64,000 nucleotides of DNA from Candidatus Saccharimonadota bacterium (GCA_017545505.1 JAFWNB010000001.1:1-64000); one strand, 5' to 3'; shown: positions 42,308 through 50,852, numbered from the stretch's first letter. Notes: a model not told the origin generated them from the letters alone. Program-made: numbers and translations.

Positions 42308-44134
42308 ATGTGTGGAATTGTGGGATATATTGGAAACAAAAATGCGCAAGATTTTTTGATTTCCGGGCTCAAACGATTGGAATATCGTGGATACGATTCG
42401 GCTGGGATTGTAACTTTGGCAGAGAATGGCGATGCGACTTATCTACGTGCACAAGGTAAAATTACCAATCTAGAAGAAAAATTATTAAAAAATAAACGAA
42501 GCGACATGATTGGTATTGGGCATACGCGTTGGGCGACTCATGGTGAACCGAGTGAAAGAAATGCGCATCCACATCAGATTAATGATTTGTTCTTGGTGCA
42601 TAATGGAATAATAGAAAACTATAAAGAGTTGAAAGAAACACTAAATGATTACGATTTTAAGTCTGAAACTGATACAGAGGTATTGGCGGCTTTGATCGAT
42701 TCATTTTATAAAAACGGTGACTATCCATTGTCAAATGCAGTGGTACAGGCATTAAAACTGGTAAAAGGTACATATGGTATCGCTGTTGTTTCTCGGAAAA
42801 ATCCTAGCGAAATTGTTGTGGCGCGATTTGGTTCGCCGCTCGTAATTGGTATCGGTAATAATGAGACATTAATTGCGTCTGATGCGTCCGCTTTAGTTGG
42901 GCACACAAAACGAGCAATATATCTAAATGATGGCGAGGTGGCGCGAGTTACGAATGATAGCGTAGAAATTAAAACCTTGAACGCTGAGCCAGTTTCAGCA
43001 AAGGTTGAAGAGATTGAGACAAATTTAGCTGCAATCCAAAAAGGTGGTTATGAACATTTTCTTTTGAAAGAAATAATGGAGCAACCACAATCTTTGATGG
43101 AAACATTGCGTGGGCGAGTAAACGTCGAAGAGGGAACGGTGAGGTTGGGCGGACCTGGACTATCTGAAGATGAATTAAGAAGAATTAAACATTTAGTGAT
43201 AGTGGGATGTGGTACGGCTTATCATGCCGGGTTGCTTGCAAGTTATTATATTGAGAAGTTTACACCCGAAATCACAATTGAAACTGTTATTGCATCGGAA
43301 TATCGTTATAAAGAAGCCTATATTCCTGAAAATTCCGTAGCTTTGATTGTTTCGCAATCTGGCGAGACGGCTGATACGCTAGCATGTCTTCGCGAGATAA
43401 AAAAACAGGGAATTAAGACGATTGGAATTGTAAATGCAATTGGTTCGACAATTGCAAGAGAAGTGGATGGTGGAACATATGTACATGTAGGGCCGGAAAT
43501 TTCAGTAGCTTCTACTAAGGCTTTTACGTCGCAGGTGATTGCTATGGTGATGTTTGGGCTAACTATTGCTCAGGCGAAAGGGGTTAAGAAGGCGATTTTG
43601 AAACCTTATGTTGAGGAAATTAATAAGTTACCTAGTGAGATAGAAAAAGTATTAAATAGCGTTTCTGGCGGTATTAAAAAAATCGCAGATACTTACAAGG
43701 AATATGAACACGCAATTTATTTAGGTCGTGATACTTCTTATCCAATCGCAATGGAAGGAGCTTTGAAACTAAAAGAAATATCTTATATCGATGCGAATGC
43801 TTATGCTTTTGGTGAATTGAAACATGGGCCATTGGCTTTGATTGATGATAGATTCTTTGAAATGGCATTTTTACCAAAGGGTGTTTTGTACGATAAAGCA
43901 ATATCTAACGTGCAGGAAGTGTTAGCTAGAAATGGACATATTGTTGCAATTACAAATAATCAAGAATTTGATTTGCAAGTTGAGAATATAATAAAAATTG
44001 ATACATCGCTTTTGATATTTGCCCCACTTTTAATGAATTTGGTTTCGCAGCTTCTAGCTTACTATATAACTACAGCTAAGGGTTACAATGTAGATCAGCC
44101 ACGGAACTTAGCGAAATCTGTTACAGTGGAGTAG
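42308..44134 (+). CDS. glmS: Glutamine-fructose-6-phosphate aminotransferase (isomerizing)
   Basis: A 608-residue enzyme making glucosamine-6-phosphate for wall and glycan precursors. MCGIVGYIGNKNAQ gives the Cys-2 nucleophile of the glutaminase domain; HTRWATHGEPSERNAHPH and LIDSF follow. Two SIS domains form the C-terminal half (VGCGTAYHAGLLASYYIEKF, SQSGETADTLACLREIKKQG, and YLGRDTSYPIAMEGALKLKEISYIDA), ending DQPRNLAKSVTVE as in all GlmS. The stop codon lies inside the left arm of the large palindrome that follows. GlmM is encoded at 48754. Confidence 0.97.
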   Translation: MCGIVGYIGNKNAQDFLISGLKRLEYRGYDSAGIVTLAENGDATYLRAQGKITNLEEKLLKNKRSDMIGIGHTRWATHGEPSERNAHPHQINDLFLVHNGIIENYKELKETLNDYDFKSETDTEVLAALIDSFYKNGDYPLSNAVVQALKLVKGTYGIAVVSRKNPSEIVVARFGSPLVIGIGNNETLIASDASALVGHTKRAIYLNDGEVARVTNDSVEIKTLNAEPVSAKVEEIETNLAAIQKGGYEHFLLKEIMEQPQSLMETLRGRVNVEEGTVRLGGPGLSEDELRRIKHLVIVGCGTAYHAGLLASYYIEKFTPEITIETVIASEYRYKEAYIPENSVALIVSQSGETADTLACLREIKKQGIKTIGIVNAIGSTIAREVDGGTYVHVGPEISVASTKAFTSQVIAMVMFGLTIAQAKGVKKAILKPYVEEINKLPSEIEKVLNSVSGGIKKIADTYKEYEHAIYLGRDTSYPIAMEGALKLKEISYIDANAYAFGELKHGPLALIDDRFFEMAFLPKGVLYDKAISNVQEVLARNGHIVAITNNQEFDLQVENIIKIDTSLLIFAPLLMNLVSQLLAYYITTAKGYNVDQPRNLAKSVTVE

Positions 44135-44206
44135 TAAAAATACTTTTGGGACACACTCAAGGCCGTTTGGCCAAGCTTATAGTCCCAAAAGTATTTTTCA
44201 CTACTC
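44129..44206. repeat. Palindromic element copy 1 (shared core), acting as terminator of glmS
   Basis: A 24-base left arm (44129-44152) and 25-base right arm (44182-44206) are complementary except for a one-base bulge, enclosing 29 bases. The core, from TTTGGGACACACTCAAGGCC to TGGCCAAGCTTA and GTCCCAAA, is shared with 47604-47684. The outer arms (AAAAATACTTTT here) are not shared. A T run inside the right arm could make it a terminator for glmS. Confidence 0.85.
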
Positions 44207-44211
44207 TATGG

Positions 44212-44217
44212 TATAAT
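44212..44217 (+). promoter_or_regulatory. -10 element of the glycan initiation gene
   Basis: TGGTATAAT (box 44212-44217) 6 bases before the ATG at 44224. Leaderless arrangement, just outside the palindrome. Confidence 0.6.
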
Positions 44218-44223
44218 GTAATT

Positions 44224-45648
44224 ATGCGGAAGAAATCCGATTTTATTTTACGTTTATGTTTGATTATTGGAGATGCTTTGATGTTGATGCTATCTTTTGC
44301 GATGGCATATTATATTCGTGTTAAAGTTGATCCTAGACCGTATGTTTTCGAGTTTCAATTTTATGATTATATAGCTACAGTTGCAACTCTAGTGCCAATT
44401 CTTATCATAATATTGGCGGTTTTGGGACTATACAGAAAAGATATTTTTTTGGGTAAATCTAGGTTGCCGGAAAGGTGGCGTATTTTTCTGGCGGCAATTT
44501 TATCTGTTGCTGCTTTAATTGTATATGATTTTTTTAAGGGTGATAATATTTTTCCGGTAAGAATTATGGCGCTGACGTCGGTAGTTTTGTCGTTTGTGTT
44601 TTTGCTAGCAGAACGAATAATTATTCGTTTTATTGTAAGGATGATTTTTAGAAAAGATTATGGAACAAAGCGAGTGATAATAACGGGAAATCATAAAAAT
44701 ACTGAGTATTTAGCTGATTACATTACTTCAACTCCTGAATCTGGCTATAGACTTGCTGGAATTGTTGCGAATCGTAAATTTATTCCAAAGGATCTGAAAA
44801 CTAGGCAATATTCATCACTCAAGGATGCCTTAAAAAAAGCAAAGGCAGATGTAATTTTTCAAACTGATGAAAAATCTACGGAATATGTCTATCGTCAGGC
44901 GCTTAATAAACATTTGTTGTATTATTTTGTTCCTAGCGAAACAGCACTTTCGTCGCATTTTGGGGAATTGGAATTGGTTGGGAATACGCCAGCGGTTTTG
45001 GTGATGGCGACGCCGCTTGCTGGTGGTTATGTTGTGATAAAGAGACTCTTCGATATTTTGTTTAGTTTTGTAGCGATTGTTATTGCGGCAATTCCAATGA
45101 TTATTATTTGGCTAATCGTGAAATTCAGTGATTTAAAATCACCTGCGATTTATGCAGATGAGAGATTGACGCAATACAACCGTAAATTTAGATGTTATAA
45201 GTTTCGTTCTATGAAACAAGAATATAGTGGTATGACTGCGGAAGAAGCTTTTACAAAAATGGGCAAACCTGAATTGATTAAAAAATATCGGAAAGATGGA
45301 GATTATTTAAAAAATGATCCTAGAATTACGAAATTTGGACATTTTATTCGCAAAACTTCGCTTGATGAATTGCCACAACTTTTCAATATTTTGAAGGGAG
45401 ACATATCACTAATCGGCCCGCGAGCGCTGCTTCCGGGCGAGCTAAGAGATTATGGTGATAGGTCTTTGATTCTTACAGTGAAATCAGGTTTGACTGGATT
45501 TGCGCAAGTGTCTGGGAGGCGTGATATTTCTTTTGAAGAGCGTAGGGCATTAGATATATATTATGTAAAAAACTGGTCTTTGATGCTTGATCTGTCGATT
45601 TTCTTTAAGACGATAGCTGCGGTGTTAAAAAGAGATGGAGCAAAATGA
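44224..45648 (+). CDS. Polyprenyl glycosylphosphotransferase (WbaP/EpsE-like initiating sugar transferase)
   Basis: A 474-residue membrane enzyme that moves a sugar-1-phosphate to undecaprenyl phosphate. About 10-125 hold four helices; 140-260 a CoA-binding-like Rossmann region (KRVIITGNHKNTEYLADYI); 285-310 another helix; the catalytic C-terminal domain (Bac_transf) has YADERLTQYNRKFRCYKFRSM, TSLDELPQLFNILKGDISLIGPRALLPGELRDYG and LTGFAQVSGRRDISFEERRALDIYYVKNWS. The frame is open from 44146, but that part is the palindromic element; the ATG at 44224 follows a TATAAT box. It starts the second glycan cluster; the next gene overlaps by 4 bases. Confidence 0.93.
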   Translation: MRKKSDFILRLCLIIGDALMLMLSFAMAYYIRVKVDPRPYVFEFQFYDYIATVATLVPILIIILAVLGLYRKDIFLGKSRLPERWRIFLAAILSVAALIVYDFFKGDNIFPVRIMALTSVVLSFVFLLAERIIIRFIVRMIFRKDYGTKRVIITGNHKNTEYLADYITSTPESGYRLAGIVANRKFIPKDLKTRQYSSLKDALKKAKADVIFQTDEKSTEYVYRQALNKHLLYYFVPSETALSSHFGELELVGNTPAVLVMATPLAGGYVVIKRLFDILFSFVAIVIAAIPMIIIWLIVKFSDLKSPAIYADERLTQYNRKFRCYKFRSMKQEYSGMTAEEAFTKMGKPELIKKYRKDGDYLKNDPRITKFGHFIRKTSLDELPQLFNILKGDISLIGPRALLPGELRDYGDRSLILTVKSGLTGFAQVSGRRDISFEERRALDIYYVKNWSLMLDLSIFFKTIAAVLKRDGAK

Positions 45649-46799
45649 AAGTTGCTTTGGTTTGTGATTGGATCACAAATGTGGGAGGGGCCGAAAAGGT
45701 GCTTTTGGAATTGCATCATCTTTTTCCAAAAGCGCCAATTTACACTTCAAAATACGATGAGAAAGGAATTGATTGGTTTAAAGGAGCTGATATCCGTACG
45801 GGATGGTTGCAAAAATTTCCGACTGCAATGCGTCGGATTTTAGGACCTTTGAGACAAATCTATTTTTCACGTCTGGATTTATCGGAATATGATTTAATAA
45901 TTTCCGTGACAGGTGCTGAGGCTAAGGCCGTGAAGTCGGGAAAGTGGCTTCATGAAAATGGCAAGAAAAATGTCAAGAACCCGAATGGTATACATATTTC
46001 TTACTGTCATATTCCTACTCAGTATTATTGGCAGATGTATGATGAATACATTAATAATCCAGGATTTGGCGTATTTAATTTTATTGTACGTTTTTTCTTT
46101 AGATTGTTTGTGGTGCCACTTAGAAAAGCGGATTTGAAGGCGGCGAAAAGGCCAGATTATTTTATAACAATTTCTGATTACGCGAAAGAACAAATAAAAA
46201 AATATTACGATAGGGAGGCGACAATTATTCATCCACCGGTAGAGATTAAGGATTTTAGAATGAGTGGTAAGAATAGTAAAATATCCGACTTTGATTCGTC
46301 TAGATATTACATTACAACTTCGCGTCAGGTAAATTGGAAAAAGATTGATTTGGCAATTAAGGCGTGTTTGGAATTGAAGCGTGAACTAGTGATTATTGGC
46401 GATGGACCAGAGCATAAAAAATTAGAAAAAATAGCTGGCGGTTCTAAGTTGATAAAGTTTTTGCCGGTGATGGGTAAGAAGGAATTAGCTAAATATTTAG
46501 TTGGGGCTTATGGGTATCTTTTCCCGAGTTTAGAGCCATTTGGGATAGCGCCAGTTGAGGCTTTGGCGGCGGGTTGTCCAGTGATTGCTTATGGAGTGGG
46601 GGGAGCAAGAGATTATATTATCAATGGGAAGAATGGTCTGCTTTTTAAAGAACAATCAGTTAATGAAATAGTGAAGACAATTCTCAAATTCGAAAAAATG
46701 AAATTTGACCGAAAAAAGATACCGGCGACTGCTGAGAGTTTTGATATTTTGCGTTTTGATAAAGAAATCAAGGATTTTGTGAATGACAAAACTAAATAA
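45645..46799 (+). CDS. GT4-family glycosyltransferase, mannosyltransferase-like
   Basis: A 384-residue GT-B enzyme. The N-terminal half begins with VALVCDWITNVGGAEKVLLELHHLFPKAPIYTS, typical of WbaZ/mannosyltransferase-type GT4 enzymes; the donor half has RYYITTSRQVNWKKIDLAIKACLELKRELVIIGDGPEHKKLEKIA and FPSLEPFGIAPVEALAAGCPVIAYGVGGARDYI with the E-x7-E motif (EPFGIAPVE). It overlaps the WbaP-like gene by 4 bases and the ligase gene by 17, so all three are co-translated. The sugar is not known; GDP-mannose use is a family-based guess. Confidence 0.9.
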   Translation: MKVALVCDWITNVGGAEKVLLELHHLFPKAPIYTSKYDEKGIDWFKGADIRTGWLQKFPTAMRRILGPLRQIYFSRLDLSEYDLIISVTGAEAKAVKSGKWLHENGKKNVKNPNGIHISYCHIPTQYYWQMYDEYINNPGFGVFNFIVRFFFRLFVVPLRKADLKAAKRPDYFITISDYAKEQIKKYYDREATIIHPPVEIKDFRMSGKNSKISDFDSSRYYITTSRQVNWKKIDLAIKACLELKRELVIIGDGPEHKKLEKIAGGSKLIKFLPVMGKKELAKYLVGAYGYLFPSLEPFGIAPVEALAAGCPVIAYGVGGARDYIINGKNGLLFKEQSVNEIVKTILKFEKMKFDRKKIPATAESFDILRFDKEIKDFVNDKTK

Positions 46800-48342
46800 G
46801 CTTGAAAAGTTTTTTAGATTTTTGATATATATTTTACCGGGAGCGCTGTTTTTTTCTTATTATCCACTTTTCCATTTTGGTAGCGATGAATCAATGAATT
46901 TTGAGATTTCGTTGCCGATGATTTGGTTGATATTGTTTGATTTTTTGGTTGTATTTTTGCTGATAAAAAGAAAACTTTTAAAGAAAATTGTGGATTATTG
47001 GGCGTGGCTAATACTGCCTGGGTTTTTGACAATTTCAGTTTTTTGGTCATTAAATCCTGTGCGCGGATTATTAACTGTGGGTATTTTGTGGTTGATTTAT
47101 TTTGCGGTTTTTAGTTTTTGGCAGTTAAAGGATTTGTTCAGCGAAGATAGTTTTAGAGAAAAGTTTTGGAAGGTTTTCTTTGGTTCAACTTTGGTTATTT
47201 GCGTGTGGTGTTTAGTGCAATGTATTTTGGATATAGCTGGTGTTTCGCGTGATTATTCTTTGATGTGTGCGGGTTGTACGTATCAGATGTTTGGGTTTCC
47301 GCATCCAAATGGTTTTGCGATAGAACCACAGTTTATGGGGAATTTGCTGCTGGCGCCAGCGATAATGTCCGGATGGTTAATACTTCGCTCACGGCCGCGT
47401 CCGGCTGGCCCGTCGGCACGGGCAGCCGGCGCTAATTCTCGCGCTGCCGCGCTCCGAAATGCCGTTTCGCTGAAGCATTACAACATCCTGTTTCTTGCCC
47501 TCGCAACCACACTTTTCCTGACATTCTCGCGGGGAGCGATTTACGCGTTTGTGATTGCAATGATAATATTAACTATTATCTATCAAAGTTCTAAGATGTT
47601 TGGTTTGGGACACACTCAAGGCCGTTCGACCCTTCGGGTCGTCCGCGTCCCAAGGGGCGGTCTGGCCAAGCTTACGGTCCCAAACCAAACTCTTAAAACT
47701 TTAACTAAAATGTGGTTAGTTATTATATTTGCATTTGCAATCGCAATTAATGTGCAGGGGGTAATGGCGGAGGTGGGGCCGACAAATGATACGTATAAAA
47801 GTGGTGTAGCTAAGGTTTTAAACCATTTATCGCTCGGTGTGATTGATATTCGCGAACAAAAGGATGAGATAAATAATGACATTGATGACAAAAATGGCGC
47901 TATAGAAGAAGCTTTAGTTGATGAGGAGAATCAAGAAGCTGTATTTGATGGGTACGTGGCGGAATCTACTGATACAAGGATGCGGTTAACTAACGCTGCA
48001 ATTACGGTTTGGTCGAAAGACATAAGGACAATACTTTTTGGTGTGGGGTTGGGGGGCGCTGGAAAGGCACTATATAATAATGGTCTTTCGCCGGCGCCGA
48101 AGGAAATTATTCAAAATGAATATGCAAGTTTGCTTCTAGAAACTGGTTTAATTGGTATTGCTTTACTTGCTATTACGATTGTATTAATAATTAGAGTCAC
48201 ATTAAAAAGCAAAATAGCGTTACCGCTTCTTGTCATAATGGTAGCTTACGGGATTTCATTATGTTTCTTTTCGGGACTTCCGAACGCGTTGCAAATCTAT
48301 CTTTTGCCAGCAGTTATTCTATCTCTTTACGGAAAAAATTAG
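46783..48342 (+). CDS. O-antigen ligase/Wzy-like polymerase with two in-frame palindromic insertions
   Basis: A 519-residue membrane protein with about ten helices. LTFSRGAIYAFVIAMIILTIIYQ is the Wzy_C-type motif of O-antigen ligases and polymerases, and GVGLGGAGKALYNNGLSPAPKEIIQNEYASLLLETGLIGI is the conserved outside loop and following helix. Two segments look foreign: residues about 206-233 (RPRPAGPSARAAGANSRAAA region, DNA 47389-47468, 73% G+C over 47401-47460 by hand count) and about 276-303 (GHTQGRSTLRVVRVPRGGLA region, DNA 47604-47684). Both lie in loops between helices and keep the frame open. It overlaps the GT4 gene by 17 bases and a minus-strand GNAT gene by 29. Confidence 0.88.
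   Translation: MTKLNKLEKFFRFLIYILPGALFFSYYPLFHFGSDESMNFEISLPMIWLILFDFLVVFLLIKRKLLKKIVDYWAWLILPGFLTISVFWSLNPVRGLLTVGILWLIYFAVFSFWQLKDLFSEDSFREKFWKVFFGSTLVICVWCLVQCILDIAGVSRDYSLMCAGCTYQMFGFPHPNGFAIEPQFMGNLLLAPAIMSGWLILRSRPRPAGPSARAAGANSRAAALRNAVSLKHYNILFLALATTLFLTFSRGAIYAFVIAMIILTIIYQSSKMFGLGHTQGRSTLRVVRVPRGGLAKLTVPNQTLKTLTKMWLVIIFAFAIAINVQGVMAEVGPTNDTYKSGVAKVLNHLSLGVIDIREQKDEINNDIDDKNGAIEEALVDEENQEAVFDGYVAESTDTRMRLTNAAITVWSKDIRTILFGVGLGGAGKALYNNGLSPAPKEIIQNEYASLLLETGLIGIALLAITIVLIIRVTLKSKIALPLLVIMVAYGISLCFFSGLPNALQIYLLPAVILSLYGKN
47371..47490. repeat. GC-rich palindromic insert in the ligase gene
   Basis: A core of strong stem-forming sequence (CCGGCTGGCCCGT and ACGGGCAGCCGG pair with one bulge) is flanked by an imperfect inverted repeat, GGATGGTTAATACTTCGC (47371-47388) against the complement of 47469-47490. 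Its 73% G+C over 47401-47460 contrasts sharply with the AT-rich gene around it. It encodes about 28 extra residues in frame. Confidence 0.7.
47585..47702. repeat. Palindromic element copy 2 (shared core), in frame inside the ligase gene
   Basis: The core ends match copy 1: TTTGGGACACACTCAAGGCCGTT at the left and TGGCCAAGCTTA, two variable bases, GTCCCAAA at the right. The middle carries 36 or so extra bases, including the hairpin CGACCC-TTC-GGGTCG. Outer arms of about 26 bases (47585-47611 against 47677-47702) pair with one mismatch and a small indel, and their sequence differs from the arms of copy 1. Confidence 0.88.
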
Positions 48343-48757
48343 TGTCATATATTTCGGCACCGTGATTTTTGTAAAACTCTTGAGATTTTTCGCGGCCTTG
48401 ACCGCAGGTAAACACTAGATTGCCGCAGCCCTTTTCTTTGGCCCAGTCTAGCATGGCTTGCCAAAGGGCGGAGCCAACACCTTGGCCGCGGACAGTTTGG
48501 TCGGTAACGAAATCTTCAAGGTAAGCGTTTTTTCTGGTAATGGGGCCCATGGTGACAGAAAGAGTGGCGATGCCGATGATTTTATTGTCATCATCGTAGG
48601 CTACGAGCATGTCGTGGAAAGGGGAATTAATAAGGTCTTTAAACCAGGTTTCAGGGATTTCGCCGCGGTCTTTGCCGCTACGGGAAAGTTGAATTAATAG
48701 TTCGCGAATTCTTTGGGCGATTTCTGGTGAGTACTTATCTAGTTTTTTGATAATCAT
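48314..48757 (-). CDS. GNAT family N-acetyltransferase
   Basis: A 147-residue acetyl-CoA-dependent acyltransferase. AYLEDFVTDQTVRGQGVGSALWQAMLDWAKEKGCGNLVFTCG is motif A with the R-G-x-G-x-G/A acetyl-CoA loop; EFYKNHGAEIYDTNFFRK is the usual closing segment. The start overlaps the glmM stop by 4 bases and the 3' end overlaps the ligase gene, tail to tail, by 29 bases. The substrate is unknown. Co-operon position with glmM allows, but does not prove, an amino-sugar role. Confidence 0.9.
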   Translation of the reverse strand: MIIKKLDKYSPEIAQRIRELLIQLSRSGKDRGEIPETWFKDLINSPFHDMLVAYDDDNKIIGIATLSVTMGPITRKNAYLEDFVTDQTVRGQGVGSALWQAMLDWAKEKGCGNLVFTCGQGREKSQEFYKNHGAEIYDTNFFRKEIE

Positions 48758-50070
48758 AGAGTTTGCTCCAATTTAGTTTTTAATTCTTTTACTAGTTTAT
48801 TAATTACGCTTTCATCGTCGCCCCACATGGCGATACGAATTAAGTTTTCGGTACCGGAAGGGCGAACGAGGAGACGGCCGTGGATTGGTTCGAGTTTTTG
48901 GCTGTATTCTAGGAGGAGGGTTTTGGTAGATTCGGATTCTTTGAGATTTGCTTTCATCTCTTTGGTAGCATCTAAATTAACGATGATTTGGGGGGATTTT
49001 TGCATGATGCCGGCTAATTCGTGTAGAGGTTTCTTGGTTTCGGAAATAATCTTAGTAATCATAAGGGCAGTGAGCATGCCGTCGCCGGTAGGTTCGTTTG
49101 GCAAAATTATATGTCCGGATTGTTCGCCGCCGAGAGAAATGGAATTTTGGTCCATGGCGGCCTTGACATTGGCATCACCGACGGCGGTGATTTCTAATTT
49201 GATATTATTAGAGTTTGCCCAGTTAATTAAGCCTTGATTAGCCATAACAGTGATCGCGAGAGAAGGGAGTTTGAGATAATTGGCGAGGATAGCAAGAATT
49301 TCGTCGCCGTCTACAATCTGACCATTTTTGTCTATGAGCATGCATCGGTCGCCGTCGCCGTCGAAAGCCACGCCAAAATCTAGGTGATTTTTAGTCACTA
49401 GAGATTGAAGTGATTCTAGATGAGTACTACCGCAATTGTAATTGATTTTTGTATTGTAGGTTTGGTCGGCATTGATAAGTTCGACTTTGGCGCCGTATTC
49501 TTCAAAAATAGTTTTATTGATGACGCTGGTGGCGCCGTTGGCGCAGTCCATGCCGATTTTTAGGCCTTTGAAATCTGGCTGTTTTAAATAATTTTCTATA
49601 TGTTTTTGGTATATATCTAAAGATTCTTGGTGAAGGTCGTCTTGGAGTTCGACGGATTTTAGTGGGAATGGTTGGGCTTTGATGATGGCGTCTTCAATGG
49701 ATTGGCAGCCTGCTTCGCAGAGTTTAACGCCACTGGTTTTGCCACGTTCGAAAATTTTGATACCATTGTCGGTGTGGGGATTGTGAGAGGCGGTGACGTC
49801 GATAGCGAAATTGAACCCGATTTTGTAAAAACAATAATTGATGGCAGGAGTGGGGAGGATGCCGGCGCTGTAGTATTCGATACCAAGTGACTCCAGAGCG
49901 GCGGCGAGATCGGATAAAATCCATTCGCTAGATTCGCGATTATCGCCGGCGACGAATACTTTGATTTTGTCACCGGCGTAGTTTACGAGGCCTTTAATGA
50001 TAAAGCTTAAAAACTCTGGTGTGAATTGATCGGCTTTTTGTCTAATACCGTCTGTACCGAAATATTTCAT
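48754..50070 (-). CDS. glmM: Phosphoglucosamine mutase (alpha-phosphohexomutase family)
   Basis: A 438-residue mutase. MKYFGTDGIRQKADQFTPEF is the GlmM-type N-terminus; IDVTASHNPHTDNGIKIF has the phospho-serine loop; FDGDGDRCMLID binds Mg; LGGEQSGHIIL recognises the sugar; LVRPSGTENLIRIAMWG binds phosphate. Size and the FGTDGIR opening favour GlmM (glucosamine-6-P to glucosamine-1-P) over phosphomannomutase, and glmS is nearby. Its start overlaps the pta stop by 4 bases. Confidence 0.9.
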   Translation of the reverse strand: MKYFGTDGIRQKADQFTPEFLSFIIKGLVNYAGDKIKVFVAGDNRESSEWILSDLAAALESLGIEYYSAGILPTPAINYCFYKIGFNFAIDVTASHNPHTDNGIKIFERGKTSGVKLCEAGCQSIEDAIIKAQPFPLKSVELQDDLHQESLDIYQKHIENYLKQPDFKGLKIGMDCANGATSVINKTIFEEYGAKVELINADQTYNTKINYNCGSTHLESLQSLVTKNHLDFGVAFDGDGDRCMLIDKNGQIVDGDEILAILANYLKLPSLAITVMANQGLINWANSNNIKLEITAVGDANVKAAMDQNSISLGGEQSGHIILPNEPTGDGMLTALMITKIISETKKPLHELAGIMQKSPQIIVNLDATKEMKANLKESESTKTLLLEYSQKLEPIHGRLLVRPSGTENLIRIAMWGDDESVINKLVKELKTKLEQTL

Positions 50071-50813
50071 AGTAATCCTTTAATTACATTAATAGTTAGT
50101 ATAGTGTCTTCTATAGTGCTGCCACGAGAGAGGTCGGCGAGGGGAATATTGAAACCTTGAATTATAGGGCCGGCGATAGTAAAGCCGGCGAATTGTTCGA
50201 GAGATTTGTAAAGGATATTGCCAGAATTAAGGTCTGGAACAATGAGAACATTAGCCTGACCTTTTAGAGGGCTGTTTGGGGTTTTCTTGTTGGCGACTTG
50301 TGGATTAATTGCGGCGTCTAGTTGCATTTCGCCGTCTATTATATAGTTAGGGTAGTTTTGTTTAATTTGATCTATGCAATAATGGATTTTGTCTAGATCG
50401 GGATTCTTGCCGCCAGAACCGTAGGTAGAGTAGGAAAGCATGGCGATTTTAGGTTGATTGCCGGTGAATGTTTTGTAGGTTTTGGCGGTGTCTTTGACAA
50501 TAGTATATAGTTGCTCTTTAGTAGGAGTTTTGTTGACTCCGCCATCGGCGATGGCAAGAATTTGATCGCCTTTTTGGCAAATAAAACAACTTGAGAAAAA
50601 GTCGGAGCTTAGCGGGATGCGGTCTTTGTATGCGAGAAGAACATCGCGTGAGGAGTAATCGAGACCGGAAATCATTGAATCGGCGGCGCCGGATTTTAAT
50701 AAACTCGCAGCTTGGTCCAATGATTCAGTGGGGATAAATTCGATGTCAGGGAAAGATTTCGCGGATTGTTTTGCAATTATGTTGGTGGATAGTTCTGGAA
50801 AGAGAATTTTCAT
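50067..50813 (-). CDS. pta: Phosphate acetyltransferase, short single-domain form
   Basis: A 248-residue protein related to the PTA_PTB domain: IAMLSYSTYGSGGKNPDLDKIHYCI, IIDGEMQLDAAINPQVANKKTPNSPLKGQANVLIVPDLNSGNILYKSLEQFAG and GPIIQGFNIPLADLSRGSTIEDTI are all recognisable. The usual catalytic domain is about 320 residues, so this form is shortened, mostly in its N-terminal subdomain. It would convert acetyl-CoA and phosphate to acetyl phosphate for AckA (20379). The frame is open to 50858, but a TTATAAT box overlaps that stretch and ends 7-8 bases before the ATG at 50813, which is the better start. Confidence 0.85.
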   Translation of the reverse strand: MKILFPELSTNIIAKQSAKSFPDIEFIPTESLDQAASLLKSGAADSMISGLDYSSRDVLLAYKDRIPLSSDFFSSCFICQKGDQILAIADGGVNKTPTKEQLYTIVKDTAKTYKTFTGNQPKIAMLSYSTYGSGGKNPDLDKIHYCIDQIKQNYPNYIIDGEMQLDAAINPQVANKKTPNSPLKGQANVLIVPDLNSGNILYKSLEQFAGFTIAGPIIQGFNIPLADLSRGSTIEDTILTINVIKGLL

Positions 50814-50852
50814 GATTTTATTATAACATATGGGTAATTTGATATAAAACCC

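Noticed and set aside
44146-44223. N-terminal extension of the WbaP-like transferase
   Set aside because: It translates the palindromic element; the family N-terminus starts at 44224 just after a TATAAT box.
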